Assembly: GCA_903820035.1 (NCBI GenBank)
Contig: CAIJFT010000019.1
Span: forward strand, 1 to 37,926
Source: an uncultured Opitutia bacterium
GTDB lineage: Bacteria > Verrucomicrobiota > Verrucomicrobiia > Opitutales > Opitutaceae
DNA: 37,926 bases
Direction: 5' to 3'
Below are positions 17,444 through 25,998 of the stretch, piece by piece. The position numbers and the translations under genes are program-made. The notes under the pieces are model-generated. The model was given only the letters and a program-made list of their open reading frames with translations, was not told the DNA's origin and made no database searches. Each line of letters begins with the position of its first letter. Positions within the stretch are counted from its first letter, which is position 1.

Positions 17444-18448
17444 TTATGTGTTCCGGCGTCGCGCGGCCACCGTCTCAAAACGGAGCGCTTGCCCCTCCAC
17501 AACCGCAAAGCCAGCCACGCCCAAACTTTGGCACGTCCGACGCCCGAGCATCAAGCGCCCGAGCAACTCCTCGAACGCCACCCGGGACAAATCGCCCGCC
17601 CTCGGTTCGGCCAACAACCAACGGTGCAACGCCCGCCGCCATAACGCCCGGGGTTTGCCCTGCAGCGGGGCAAGGTCGAGGCCACCTCGCCGCGTTTGCG
17701 CCGGTAGAATCTCCCGCAGCCACTCGTCCAAGGCCGCATCATCCTCTTCCAGCAACTGGCGCGAAAGTGCGGCCCCCGCCAACGCATCCCGTCCCGCCGC
17801 GCGGGACCAGGCGGGAAGCACCCGGGTGCGAATGCGATTACGGAAAAAATCCGGGGCCGCGTTGGTTCGATCCTCGCGCCACGTGACGCCGAGCCGGCGC
17901 AGCGCCGCCGTCAGTTCAGATTTCTTCAGGGACAACAGGGGGCGTAAATGAACCCGTTTAGCCGACACCGACTGAACCGGACGCGGCGCCGCGAGGCCTC
18001 CCGGGCCGCTGCCGCGCGACAGCCGCATGAACATCGTCTCGGCAATGTCATCCTGCTGGTGGCCGAACCACACCACCCGCGATTCCCGCGCAAAAAACCT
18101 CATCCGCGCCCCGCGCGCTTCGGCCTCGCTCGCCCCGCGATGAGCACCGGCCCACTCGTCTTCGCAATACGTGACCCCCAAAGCCGCACACACCCGCCGG
18201 CAAAATCGGGCGTCGGCACGGGACTCCGCGCCCCGGAGCCGGTGGTTAAAATGCAGCACCCGCAACCGCCCCCGTCGCTCCGGCCAATGCGCCCACAGCA
18301 ACAGAAGAAGCGCCAGCGAGTCGGCTCCGCCGGAAAAGGCCACGCCCCAAAGTCCGCGGGGCGGTGCGACCTCCGCCCACGCCATCACCGCCGCGTCCAG
18401 TCGCTCGCGCGGGAAAATAGCTGCGAGCTTCGCCGCCGCCTCACGCAA
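17444..18448 (-). CDS. tilS: tRNA(Ile)-lysidine synthase
   Basis: TilS attaches lysine to C34 of tRNA-Ile(CAU) so that it reads AUA rather than AUG. The PP-loop ATP-pyrophosphatase motif SGGADS is at residues 39-44, followed by HFNHRLRGAESRADARFC and the FGHQQDDIAETMFMRLSRGSG region, both characteristic. At 334 residues it is the short form, similar in length to the Aquifex type and lacking the far C-terminal domain of the E. coli enzyme. It starts with TTG at 18448, overlapping the serS stop by 8 bases, which suggests translational coupling. An internal in-frame ATG at codon 22 is a possible alternative. The order serS-tilS-ftsH fits one operon. Confidence 0.93.
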   Translation of the reverse strand: MREAAAKLAAIFPRERLDAAVMAWAEVAPPRGLWGVAFSGGADSLALLLLLWAHWPERRGRLRVLHFNHRLRGAESRADARFCRRVCAALGVTYCEDEWAGAHRGASEAEARGARMRFFARESRVVWFGHQQDDIAETMFMRLSRGSGPGGLAAPRPVQSVSAKRVHLRPLLSLKKSELTAALRRLGVTWREDRTNAAPDFFRNRIRTRVLPAWSRAAGRDALAGAALSRQLLEEDDAALDEWLREILPAQTRRGGLDLAPLQGKPRALWRRALHRWLLAEPRAGDLSRVAFEELLGRLMLGRRTCQSLGVAGFAVVEGQALRFETVAARRRNT

Positions 18449-19712
18449 AGGTCAGATACTCCTTGCCGAAATACGGCACCAACGCCGCCGGCAATTTCAC
18501 GCGACCGTCGGGCTGCAGGTTATTCTCCAACAGGGCCGCTAGCACGCGCGGCACCGCCAGGCCGGAACCGTTGATCGTGTGCACGAGCTCCGTCTTGCCG
18601 CTTTCCTTAGACCGGTAACGGATCTGCGCCCGCCGCGATTGGAAGGTCTCGAAGTTGGAACAGCTCGACACCTCGAGCCAGCGCTTCTGCCCGGCCGACC
18701 ACACTTCAAGGTCGTACTTCTTGGACTGGGCAAAACCCAGATCACCGCCGCACATCAGCAACACCCGGTAGGGTAATTCCAACTTCTGCAGCAGGCGCTC
18801 GGCGTCGAGCCGCAGCTTATCCAACTCATCGTAGCTGGTCGCCGGATGCACCCACTTCAAGAGCTCGACCTTGTCGAACTGGTGCAGCCGGTTGAGCCCG
18901 CGAACGTCCTTGCCGTAGCTGCCGGCCTCGCGGCGGAAACACGGCGTGTAGGCACAGCGGTAGACCGGCAGTGCAGACTCCTCGATGATCTCGTCGCGGA
19001 AGAAGTTCGTCAGCGGCACCTCGGCCGTCGGCACGGCATAAAGATGGTCCGGCGTCGTCTCGTACATCTGCCCCTCTTTGTCCGGCAATTGACCGGTCGC
19101 GATCGCACTCGCCGCGTTGACGAAGATCGGCGGATTCACCTCCGTGTATCCGGCCTTCCCATCCTCCTCGAGGAAGAAATGCAGCAACGCCCGCACGATG
19201 CGCGCACCGTCGCCGACGTAGAAGGGGAAGCCCGCGCCCGTCACCTTCGCGCCGCGCGAGAAATCGAACAGCTTTTCGAAGCCCGGAATCTCCCAGTGCG
19301 GCTTCGCGTCGGGGCGCGCCTGGTCGACGGCACCGTGGGTGAGGTGCACCACATTCTCCTCGGGCGTGCGGCCCTCGGGGACGCTCGCATGGGGCAGGTT
19401 CGGCAGCGACAACATCGCCTGCTTGAACTTCTCCTCGATCTCCTTGAGTTGCGCGTCGCGTTCCTTCACCTGGGCCGAGACCGCCTTCATCTCGGCCACC
19501 TTGGCCACGAATTCAGGCGAGCCCTTGGGCAACGCCGCCATCTCGGTGTTGGCCGCTTTCTGCTTGGAACGCAGCGATTCCACCTCCTGCAACTGCGCCC
19601 GCCAAGCGGTATCGATCGCCAGTACGGCATCGACATCCACCTCGAGGTGTTTCTTGGCAATGGCCGCCCGGACCAGGTCGGGCGACTCGCGGAGGAGCTT
19701 CGGATCAAGCAT
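18441..19712 (-). CDS. serS: Seryl-tRNA synthetase
   Basis: SerS charges tRNA-Ser with serine. The 423-residue class II synthetase begins MLDPKLLRESPDLVRAAI, then a long antiparallel coiled coil (about residues 30-100) that binds the tRNA variable arm. The catalytic domain shows the TxE loop in VPTAEVPLTN, motif 2 (CFRREAGSYGKDVRGLNRLH) and motif 3 with NGSGLAVPRVLAALLEN. Length is normal. It is first in the serS-tilS-ftsH run and follows the WaaC-like gene by 47 bases, so it may also belong to a longer transcript. Confidence 0.97.
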   Translation of the reverse strand: MLDPKLLRESPDLVRAAIAKKHLEVDVDAVLAIDTAWRAQLQEVESLRSKQKAANTEMAALPKGSPEFVAKVAEMKAVSAQVKERDAQLKEIEEKFKQAMLSLPNLPHASVPEGRTPEENVVHLTHGAVDQARPDAKPHWEIPGFEKLFDFSRGAKVTGAGFPFYVGDGARIVRALLHFFLEEDGKAGYTEVNPPIFVNAASAIATGQLPDKEGQMYETTPDHLYAVPTAEVPLTNFFRDEIIEESALPVYRCAYTPCFRREAGSYGKDVRGLNRLHQFDKVELLKWVHPATSYDELDKLRLDAERLLQKLELPYRVLLMCGGDLGFAQSKKYDLEVWSAGQKRWLEVSSCSNFETFQSRRAQIRYRSKESGKTELVHTINGSGLAVPRVLAALLENNLQPDGRVKLPAALVPYFGKEYLTFA

Positions 19713-19759
19713 GGGAAAAGAGATTAAATCGGACGACGGCTACAGCGGCGGAGTTCAGT

Positions 19760-20716
19760 TCACTTAAAGCGGGCGCGCGCCTTCTGAAAGCGGGCGAACA
19801 CATCCTTCACCGCCAGCAGCTTCAGGTCGCCGACCGGAGCCTGCACGACCACGTTGCCCGGCGCGTTCAAGGGATAGGGACCGAAAAGCCGCGGGTCGGT
19901 CGGGCCGAAAATCCCGAGTACGCGCACGCCGAGCGCGGCCGCGAGGTGCATCGGACCGCTGTCGTTGGCGATCACCCAGTCCGCGCGCTTCACGAGCGCC
20001 GGGAGCGACACCAGACTCGTGTTACCGGTCAGGTTGAGGAACTGCGCCGGCGGAAAACCGCCGCGGTCATGCACGTAACCGCTGCCGGCCCACACCACCT
20101 TGCGCTGCTTGTCCTCACGGAGGATCAGCTCCGTCAGCTGCTTGAATCCACCCCAGCACTTTTCCGCGCGGCGGCTGTCGACGAACATCACGATCGGCTT
20201 CCCGCCGGACTTTGTATCCGCAAAACTGAGATTCAGCTTGTCCACTTCGCGGAACTTCAGCGCCCCCTGCAATTCCGGCTGGGCGCCCAGCACCGGGCAA
20301 AACTGGAGCAAAATATCGAGGGCGTGGCTGCCGGCGCCGGCGGGCGGGAGCGGCACACGCTGATGGTAAAACACCCCCGACCACTCGCGCGCATCGGAAC
20401 GGCCGACCTTCGTCGTCGCCTTGACCCGCGAGGTCATCAAGCCCGTGCGCAACAGACCCTGCATGTCGAACACGTAGTCAAACTCGGTCTTCCGCAGCTC
20501 ATTGGTCAGTTTGAGAAAACCCTTCGCCCCCGCGTTGCGCTCAAACACGTACACCCGATCCACCGCTTCGCACGCGCGCACGATCGGCGCGAAAATCTCC
20601 CGCACCACCCACGAGATGCGCAGGTGGGACACCTGAGCCTTGAGCGAGGTCGCAACCTGCAGGCCGTGCACGATGTCACCGAGTGACGAGGGCTTGATGA
20701 TGAGGATTTCGGTCAT
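19760..20716 (-). CDS. Glycosyltransferase family 9 protein, WaaC-like LPS heptosyltransferase I
   Basis: The 318-residue protein has the GT9/GT-B layout: an N-terminal motif ILIIKPSSLGDIVHGLQVATSL, as in WaaC, and a C-terminal donor domain with VIANDSGPMHLAAALGVRVLGIFGPTDPRLFGPY, the ADP-heptose binding signature. WaaC adds the first heptose to Kdo2-lipid A at the inner membrane face. The Asp-Ser-Gly-Pro-Met-His box and the FGPTDP box are intact. It lies divergent from a second GT9 domain in the fused gene at 20885, which supports a role in LPS inner-core assembly; the sugar donor is inferred, not seen. Confidence 0.85.
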   Translation of the reverse strand: MTEILIIKPSSLGDIVHGLQVATSLKAQVSHLRISWVVREIFAPIVRACEAVDRVYVFERNAGAKGFLKLTNELRKTEFDYVFDMQGLLRTGLMTSRVKATTKVGRSDAREWSGVFYHQRVPLPPAGAGSHALDILLQFCPVLGAQPELQGALKFREVDKLNLSFADTKSGGKPIVMFVDSRRAEKCWGGFKQLTELILREDKQRKVVWAGSGYVHDRGGFPPAQFLNLTGNTSLVSLPALVKRADWVIANDSGPMHLAAALGVRVLGIFGPTDPRLFGPYPLNAPGNVVVQAPVGDLKLLAVKDVFARFQKARARFK

Positions 20717-20872
20717 GGTTCCACGCTTTGCCGGACCATCGACCCCGCGCGGAAGGAGAAGGTTTCATGGGTTTTACGTCGGGAAATCAAACGCCAAATC
20801 GCAGCCTAATCCGATGCGGTCCACGCGGTATGGCACAAGAGTGATTGCATCGGTCCGCTCCGCCCCGCCATC

Positions 20873-20879
20873 AAGGAGG
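20873..20879 (+). promoter_or_regulatory. Strong Shine-Dalgarno AAGGAGG fixing a GTG start
   Basis: AAGGAGG lies 5 bases before the GTG at 20885. It is one of the few textbook ribosome binding sites in the window and decides the start of the acyltransferase-heptosyltransferase fusion. Confidence 0.85.
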
Positions 20880-20884
20880 CGCGC

Positions 20885-22798
20885 GTGCTGCTGTTTCTGA
20901 TCAAATTCACCGGCTGGCTGACCGCCCGCTCCCCGGAATTCGTCCTGCGTGCCCTGGCTTCCGGGCTCGGAGCACTGATCTATTTCGGCCTGCCGCGGCG
21001 CCGGCAGCTGATCCTGTCGAATCTGCACCACGCCTTCCCCGGGCGCTCCACCGCGTGGCGCCGCGACATCGCCCGCGAGAGTTGCCGCCGGCTGGTCGAA
21101 ACCGCCCTACTCTCCCTCGCCACCCCCTTTCTGAGCGCAGCGCGTTTTCGCACGATCGTCACCGCCTCACCCGGGGCGCTTGCCGCCTTTCAGCGCCACG
21201 CGCAGGATCCGGCGCCAACCCTGATCTGCTCGCCGCACCTCGCCTACTGGGAAGCGCAGACCGCCATCGGGGTCACCATTCCAGGTGCCCTGCCCGAATT
21301 CGGGACGATTTTCCGGCCGCTCGACCACCCGGCCGTCGATGCGTTCGTCAAGTCGACCCGCGAACGCTTCGGCCTGCGGCTGCTGTCGCGCAAGGAGGGC
21401 TTCGCGGAGGCGCTCAAGATTCTCCGCCGCCGGGGTTTCGTCGGCATCCTCTTCGATCAGAACGCCGGCCTGGGCGGCGCGCTCACCACGCTTTTCGGCC
21501 GCGTCTGCTCAACCACCGAGCTGCCCGGCCTGATGGCTGAAAAATTCGGTGCACGGGTTTACGGCCTTTATCCCCGCCGGTTGGGATTCTGGCGCGTGGA
21601 AATCGGCGCCGATCTTCTCCCGCACGACGGCACCGGCCCCGCCGTCACCCTCGGCCTGAATCGCTGGCTCGAGGCACGGCTGGCCGCCGACGACAATCTC
21701 TGCGCCTCCTGGCTCTGGGCCCACAGCCGGTGGCGTAACCAGGATGTCCCTACCCGCCGGCTCCGGCTCGAGGCGAAACGCGACCTGCTCGCGGCCGATC
21801 TGGCCGCCCGCAATCTGACCGAGCCTCCGCGGAAAACGCGGATTTGGATTCGCCTGCCCAACTGGCTCGGCGACGTCGTGATGGCCCTACCGCTCCTCCG
21901 CGCGGTTCGCGCCTCACGGCCGGACGCGGAAATCACCCTGTTCGCCAAGGCTCCGTTCCTGCCGCTCCTCGCCACGTGGGGGGTGGCAGATCAGCTTCAC
22001 CCCCTGCCGCGACGCGGGCTCGGATACTTCCGTCATTTTTGGCGACTCCGCGGCGAATACCCGGACGTCTGGCTCCTCTTCACCCATTCGCTGCGCGGCG
22101 ACCTCGAGGCTCGTCTGACCGGTTGCCGACAACGCTTCGGACTTATTCGCCACGGCAAGCGCCGACCGCTGCTCAGCCACGCCTACCGCGTGCCCCCGGA
22201 CTTCGTCGAACGTGACCACCATCAACTTGAGCTCTGGGAGAATTTCCTGCGGCACTTCGGTCTCGCCGGCAAAATCGAATGTCACCCGGTTGTCGCCCGC
22301 CCTCCCGCCGACACCTCCCGGCGCGCCCCGATCGGCCTGATCGCCGGCTCCGAGAACACCCCGACCAAGCGCTGGCCGGTCGCGCACTGGCGCGCGTTGA
22401 TCGACGCACTGCCGGCGGAGACGTTTATTTTATTCGGCACCGCCAACGACACGCCGATCACGAGCGCGATCGCCGCGGGCTTCCCGGAGGGGCGCGTCCG
22501 CAATGCGGCGGGCAAGACCGACCTTCCGACCTTCGCCCGCGAACTCGCCGCCTGCCGCGCGCTCGTCACGAACGACACCGGTGGCATGCACCTCGCCAAC
22601 GCGCTCGGCGTGCCGATCATCGGCCTCTTCGGCCCGACCAATCCCGTACGCACCGGTCCGATTTTTGCTGCTCCAGTGACCTTGCTGCAACCGCCCGGTT
22701 GCGCGCCGGGCGGGGGCGGCAAACTCGTGGAGCTAGCCCCTGAAACCGTCGTCGCCGCCGTGCGCGGGCTCGCCCCGGCCCGACTTGGCACAGGTTGA
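20885..22798 (+). CDS. Fused LpxL/HtrB-type lipid A acyltransferase and GT9 heptosyltransferase
   Basis: This 637-residue protein joins two complete LPS enzymes. Residues 1 to about 290 form an LpxL/LpxM-type acyltransferase: a membrane-proximal N-terminal helix, the catalytic H-x4-E in SPHLAYWE (H118, E123), FRPLDHPAVDAFV, a GILFDQNAG motif, and the family-ending WLWAHSRW. Residues about 318-637 form a WaaF-type GT9 transferase: IWIRLPNWLGDVVMALPLLRAV, then GSENTPTKRWPVAHWRALI, TNDTGGMHLANALGVPIIGLFGPTNP. Acyltransferases of this class add secondary acyl chains to lipid A; WaaF adds the second heptose. The joint is continuous in frame with no stop, and each half is near full length. The GTG start is set by a strong Shine-Dalgarno. 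It is divergent from the WaaC-like gene. Confidence 0.9.
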   Translation: MLLFLIKFTGWLTARSPEFVLRALASGLGALIYFGLPRRRQLILSNLHHAFPGRSTAWRRDIARESCRRLVETALLSLATPFLSAARFRTIVTASPGALAAFQRHAQDPAPTLICSPHLAYWEAQTAIGVTIPGALPEFGTIFRPLDHPAVDAFVKSTRERFGLRLLSRKEGFAEALKILRRRGFVGILFDQNAGLGGALTTLFGRVCSTTELPGLMAEKFGARVYGLYPRRLGFWRVEIGADLLPHDGTGPAVTLGLNRWLEARLAADDNLCASWLWAHSRWRNQDVPTRRLRLEAKRDLLAADLAARNLTEPPRKTRIWIRLPNWLGDVVMALPLLRAVRASRPDAEITLFAKAPFLPLLATWGVADQLHPLPRRGLGYFRHFWRLRGEYPDVWLLFTHSLRGDLEARLTGCRQRFGLIRHGKRRPLLSHAYRVPPDFVERDHHQLELWENFLRHFGLAGKIECHPVVARPPADTSRRAPIGLIAGSENTPTKRWPVAHWRALIDALPAETFILFGTANDTPITSAIAAGFPEGRVRNAAGKTDLPTFARELAACRALVTNDTGGMHLANALGVPIIGLFGPTNPVRTGPIFAAPVTLLQPPGCAPGGGGKLVELAPETVVAAVRGLAPARLGTG

Positions 22799-22834
22799 CT
22801 CTTCGCGCCCCGCTGTCCACTCGTCTCAACCGCC

Positions 22835-23809
22835 GTGCCCCTCCTGAACGTCACCGACCTTCGCACCAGCTTTCATACGCGCAGCGGCGTTTATCGGGCG
22901 GTCGACGGCGTGAGCTTCGCGGTCGAACGCGGCGAAACCCTCGGTATCGTCGGCGAGTCGGGCTCCGGCAAATCCGTGACCTGCTACTCGATCATGGGCC
23001 TGATCCCGCAACCGCCGGGCCGGATCGAAAGCGGCACCGCGATCTTTGACGGCGTGGACCTGCTGCATTGCAAGCCCGCCGAGTCGCGCGCCATCCGCGG
23101 CAAGCGTGTCGCGATGATTTTTCAGGACCCGATGACCTCGCTCAACCCCTACCTGCGGGTGTCCGAGCAACTCATTGAGCCGCTCCTGATCCACGAGAAA
23201 ATCTCCAAGGCGGCCGCCCGCCGCCGCGGCCTGGAGGCGCTGGAGGCGGTCGGGATCAATGACGCCGCCCGGCGGATCGATCTTTACCCGCATGAGTTTT
23301 CCGGCGGCATGCGTCAGCGGGTGATGATCGCGATGGCCTTGATCACGAAGCCGGAACTGCTGATCGCCGACGAGCCGACCACCGCCCTCGACGTCACCGT
23401 GCAGGCGCAGATTCTTGAACTGATCAAGAAGATGCAGCGTGAACTGGGCATGGCCGTGATCTTCATCACGCATGACCTCGGGGTGGTGTCCGGCCTGTGC
23501 GACCGCGTCCAGGTGATGTATGCCGGCCGCATCGTCGAGACCGCCGACACCCGCACCCTCTTTCATCACCCGAAGCACCCCTACACGCGGGCACTGCAAC
23601 GCTCGATCCCGGCGCTGCAGGCCAAGGGCACCGAGCTCTACACGATCAAGGGCCTCCCGCCCGATCTCTCCAAGCCGATGCCGGGCTGCGCCTTCGCCGC
23701 CCGCTGCGAATTCGCCGCGCCGGGGTGCATCACGACCCCCGCCGAACTGGGCACGATTGCCCCGGGCCACGCCCACGCCTGCATCCGCGCCCGGCTGGGC
23801 GAACTCTAA
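22835..23809 (+). CDS. Peptide/nickel-type ABC transporter ATP-binding protein (DppD/OppD-like)
   Basis: The 324-residue ATPase has Walker A GESGSGKS (residues 40-47), the Q loop [11 protein letters not shown], the signature [12 protein letters not shown], Walker [13 protein letters not shown] and a switch His in ITHDLG. The C-terminal oligopeptide-binding extension ([11 protein letters not shown] onward) ends with four clustered cysteines ([16 protein letters not shown], then HAHAC), the pattern that binds a 4Fe-4S cluster in DppD-like proteins (family knowledge). Such proteins pair with a DppF partner, found directly downstream with a 13-base gap. It starts with GTG at 22835. No permease or binding protein gene is adjacent, so the substrate (peptide, opine or other) is unknown. 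Confidence 0.93.
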   Translation: MPLLNVTDLRTSFHTRSGVYRAVDGVSFAVERGETLGIVGESGSGKSVTCYSIMGLIPQPPGRIESGTAIFDGVDLLHCKPAESRAIRGKRVAMIFQDPMTSLNPYLRVSEQLIEPLLIHEKISKAAARRRGLEALEAVGINDAARRIDLYPHEFSGGMRQRVMIAMALITKPELLIADEPTTALDVTVQAQILELIKKMQRELGMAVIFITHDLGVVSGLCDRVQVMYAGRIVETADTRTLFHHPKHPYTRALQRSIPALQAKGTELYTIKGLPPDLSKPMPGCAFAARCEFAAPGCITTPAELGTIAPGHAHACIRARLGEL

Positions 23810-23822
23810 TCCGCGTCGCGCC

Positions 23823-24806
23823 ATGCCTGAACCGATTCTCCAGCTCACCGACGTCAAGACGCACTTCCCGATCACGCGAGGCTTCTTCTTCAGGCGCGAG
23901 GTCGGCACGGTGAAGGCGGTCGACGGCGTGACGCTCTCCGTCGGCCGGGGCGAGGTCCTCGGCCTCGTCGGTGAATCCGGCTGTGGTAAATCGACGCTGG
24001 CACGAACGATCATGCAACTGGTGCCAACGACCGCCGGCACCGTCGTGCTCGAGGGCAAGAATCTCACCGGCGGGTCGGTCGCCGAGGTGCGGCAGGTGCG
24101 CCGCAACCTGCAGATGGTTTTTCAGGATCCGTACGCCTCGCTGAATCCGCGGCTCACGGTATTCGACACCCTGGCCGAGCCGCTGTTGGTCCACAAGGTG
24201 TGTCCGGTCGCCGCGGTGCCGCAGCGCGTGGCGGACCTGATGCGTCTTGTCGGCCTCGCCCCGCGCTTCCTCCACAAGTACCCGCACGAGTTTTCCGGCG
24301 GCCAGCGCCAGCGCATCGCGATCGCACGCGCCCTCGCGCTCGAGCCGAAGATCATCATCGCCGACGAGCCGGTCTCGGCCCTCGACGTCTCGATCCAGGC
24401 CCAGATCCTCAACCTGTTGTCCGAGCTCTGCCGGAAGATGAATCTTTCCCTCATCTTCATCGCGCACGACCTATCGGTCGTAAAACACATCTCCGACCGT
24501 GTGGCGGTGATGTACCTCGGCAAGATCGTCGAGCTCGGGCCGGCCGTCGAGGTGATCGAACGTCCCCAGCATCCTTATACACGCGCTCTCGTCAGCGCCA
24601 TTCCGACTCCGGACCCCGACGTCGAGCGCACCCGCCAGCGCATCGTGTTGCCCGGTGACCCGCCCTCACCCATCAACCCGCCGGCGGGCTGCTCGTTCCA
24701 CCCCCGCTGTCCGTACGCCGTGGCGCAATGCCAACTGGCCGTGCCGTCGCTCCAGCCCAGCGGCCGCGGTCGCGAAGTCGCCTGTATCCGGTCCGGCGAG
24801 ATCTGA
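23823..24806 (+). CDS. Peptide/nickel-type ABC transporter ATP-binding protein (DppF/OppF-like)
   Basis: This 327-residue ATPase is the second nucleotide-binding subunit of a Dpp/Opp-type importer. It shows the N-terminal [20 protein letters not shown] typical of OppF, Walker [10 protein letters not shown] loop [11 protein letters not shown], signature [17 protein letters not shown], Walker [13 protein letters not shown] and switch [13 protein letters not shown]. The C-terminal extension has [11 protein letters not shown] and a Cys cluster ([14 protein letters not shown]). I placed the start at the ATG at 23823, since upstream codons overlap the DppD-like gene in another frame. It ends 48 bases from the convergent UroD-family gene. 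Confidence 0.94.
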   Translation: MPEPILQLTDVKTHFPITRGFFFRREVGTVKAVDGVTLSVGRGEVLGLVGESGCGKSTLARTIMQLVPTTAGTVVLEGKNLTGGSVAEVRQVRRNLQMVFQDPYASLNPRLTVFDTLAEPLLVHKVCPVAAVPQRVADLMRLVGLAPRFLHKYPHEFSGGQRQRIAIARALALEPKIIIADEPVSALDVSIQAQILNLLSELCRKMNLSLIFIAHDLSVVKHISDRVAVMYLGKIVELGPAVEVIERPQHPYTRALVSAIPTPDPDVERTRQRIVLPGDPPSPINPPAGCSFHPRCPYAVAQCQLAVPSLQPSGRGREVACIRSGEI

Positions 24807-24854
24807 GCTCCGGCGGGCCAGGGTTACCCGTCGACGCCACACGCGGTCGCCGCC

Positions 24855-25982
24855 TCAGAACGCTTCGCCGCGCAGGAGCTGCCGCTTGCGTTGCAGGTAG
24901 TGCTCGAAGTTCGACCACGAAACGTCCGGCGGCACGAGGTGATCCACCGTCGGGATAAACCCGCCGGCCGCTACCAGCGGCTGCAGCGTCCGGAGATGGG
25001 CGTCGATCGCGACCGGCCCCTTGGCCAACTCCCGCTTATCCACCCCGCCCCATAACCGCAGCGCGCGGCCGAACTTCTTCCGGATCGCCACCGGATCCAT
25101 CTCCGACGCGCGCTCCAGCGGCCAGATGGCGTCGACGCCGGCCTCGAGCAAAAGCGGGATGAGCAGCTCGCAGTTGCCGTCCGTATCGACGACAATCCAC
25201 GGCACGCCGGCCGAGCGGAAATACGCCACGAGCCGCTTCATGTGCGGGAGGATGAACGTGCGGTACATATCCGGGCTGAGCAATGGACCGTTCTTCATGC
25301 TCATGTCCTCGTTGATGAAAATATAATCCGGCTTCACCCCGCGCTCGAGCACCGGCCGCGCCGTCTCAATCGTGAAGTCCGCCACAAACTCCATCATCTC
25401 ATGCATCAGCTCCGGTTGGTCGTACCACGCGTAACTCAGGTTTTCCGTCCCCATCCAGTCGCGCGCCCGCCAATAAAAGCCGAGCGTGCTGCAGTTCTTC
25501 CCGAGCACGAGCACGTGTTCGCGCTGCTCCCAGGCGGACCATTGAAACTGGTCCCAGTACGCCGGGTAACGGCTCGGCGACGACGGCCGGAATCGGTGCT
25601 TGAGCGCCGCGAAATCCGCGGGTGTCTCCACCGGAAACCGCAGGTACTCGTCCATACTCGCCCGCATTCCGCCGACCGCCCCGGTGACGAGCGCGCGGCT
25701 CACGACGCCGTTCGCCCGCTGAATCACCTCGGTCTCCCCGTCGCGCGAGAGCACCTTCTCCTCATAGGCAGGGACCATGTCGAAACGCACATCGATGTAC
25801 TCGCGGGGGTCCATGCCCCACTGCGCCTCCCCCGTGAACCAGTCCCAGTGAAACTCATCCACCGCCAAACCTTCCGCGCGCCAGCGCTCCTTCGTCTGCA
25901 CCCAGGTGCCCACCTCGTGGTTCGGCACCTGGTCAACCGGCTGGTAATTCATACAGGCATGGAAGCGTTCGCGGGACGTCAT
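24855..25982 (-). CDS. UroD-family (COG0407) corrinoid methyltransferase-like protein
   Basis: The 375-residue TIM-barrel protein belongs to the uroporphyrinogen decarboxylase superfamily that includes MtaA, MtbA, CmuA and MtvA methyltransferases. Support: the opening SRERFHACMNYQPVDQVPN, the INEDMSMKNGPLLSPDMYRTFI segment (about 223-244), VVDTDGNCELLIPLLLEAGVDAIWPLE (264-290), and the closing GGFIPTVDHLVPPDVSWSNF. A role in heme synthesis is unlikely because the UroD porphyrin-site motifs are not evident and its neighbours are a corrinoid protein and its activator. The His-x-Cys zinc ligands of thiol methyltransferases are replaced by D266-x-D268, with H348 later. It would therefore more likely take a methyl group from a non-thiol donor; the donor is unknown. 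The start is ATG 25982, 16 bases after the RACo-like gene. Confidence 0.8.
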   Translation of the reverse strand: MTSRERFHACMNYQPVDQVPNHEVGTWVQTKERWRAEGLAVDEFHWDWFTGEAQWGMDPREYIDVRFDMVPAYEEKVLSRDGETEVIQRANGVVSRALVTGAVGGMRASMDEYLRFPVETPADFAALKHRFRPSSPSRYPAYWDQFQWSAWEQREHVLVLGKNCSTLGFYWRARDWMGTENLSYAWYDQPELMHEMMEFVADFTIETARPVLERGVKPDYIFINEDMSMKNGPLLSPDMYRTFILPHMKRLVAYFRSAGVPWIVVDTDGNCELLIPLLLEAGVDAIWPLERASEMDPVAIRKKFGRALRLWGGVDKRELAKGPVAIDAHLRTLQPLVAAGGFIPTVDHLVPPDVSWSNFEHYLQRKRQLLRGEAF

Positions 25983-25998
25983 GGGGAAAAGGCGGTGA

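Noticed and set aside
22826-24106. 426-codon minus-strand open frame
   Set aside because: Antisense to the two ABC ATPases with all their motifs; no domain recognised.
24855-25982. Heme-pathway uroporphyrinogen decarboxylase (hemE)
   Set aside because: The porphyrin-site N-terminal motif of HemE is missing and the neighbours are corrinoid-methyltransferase genes.
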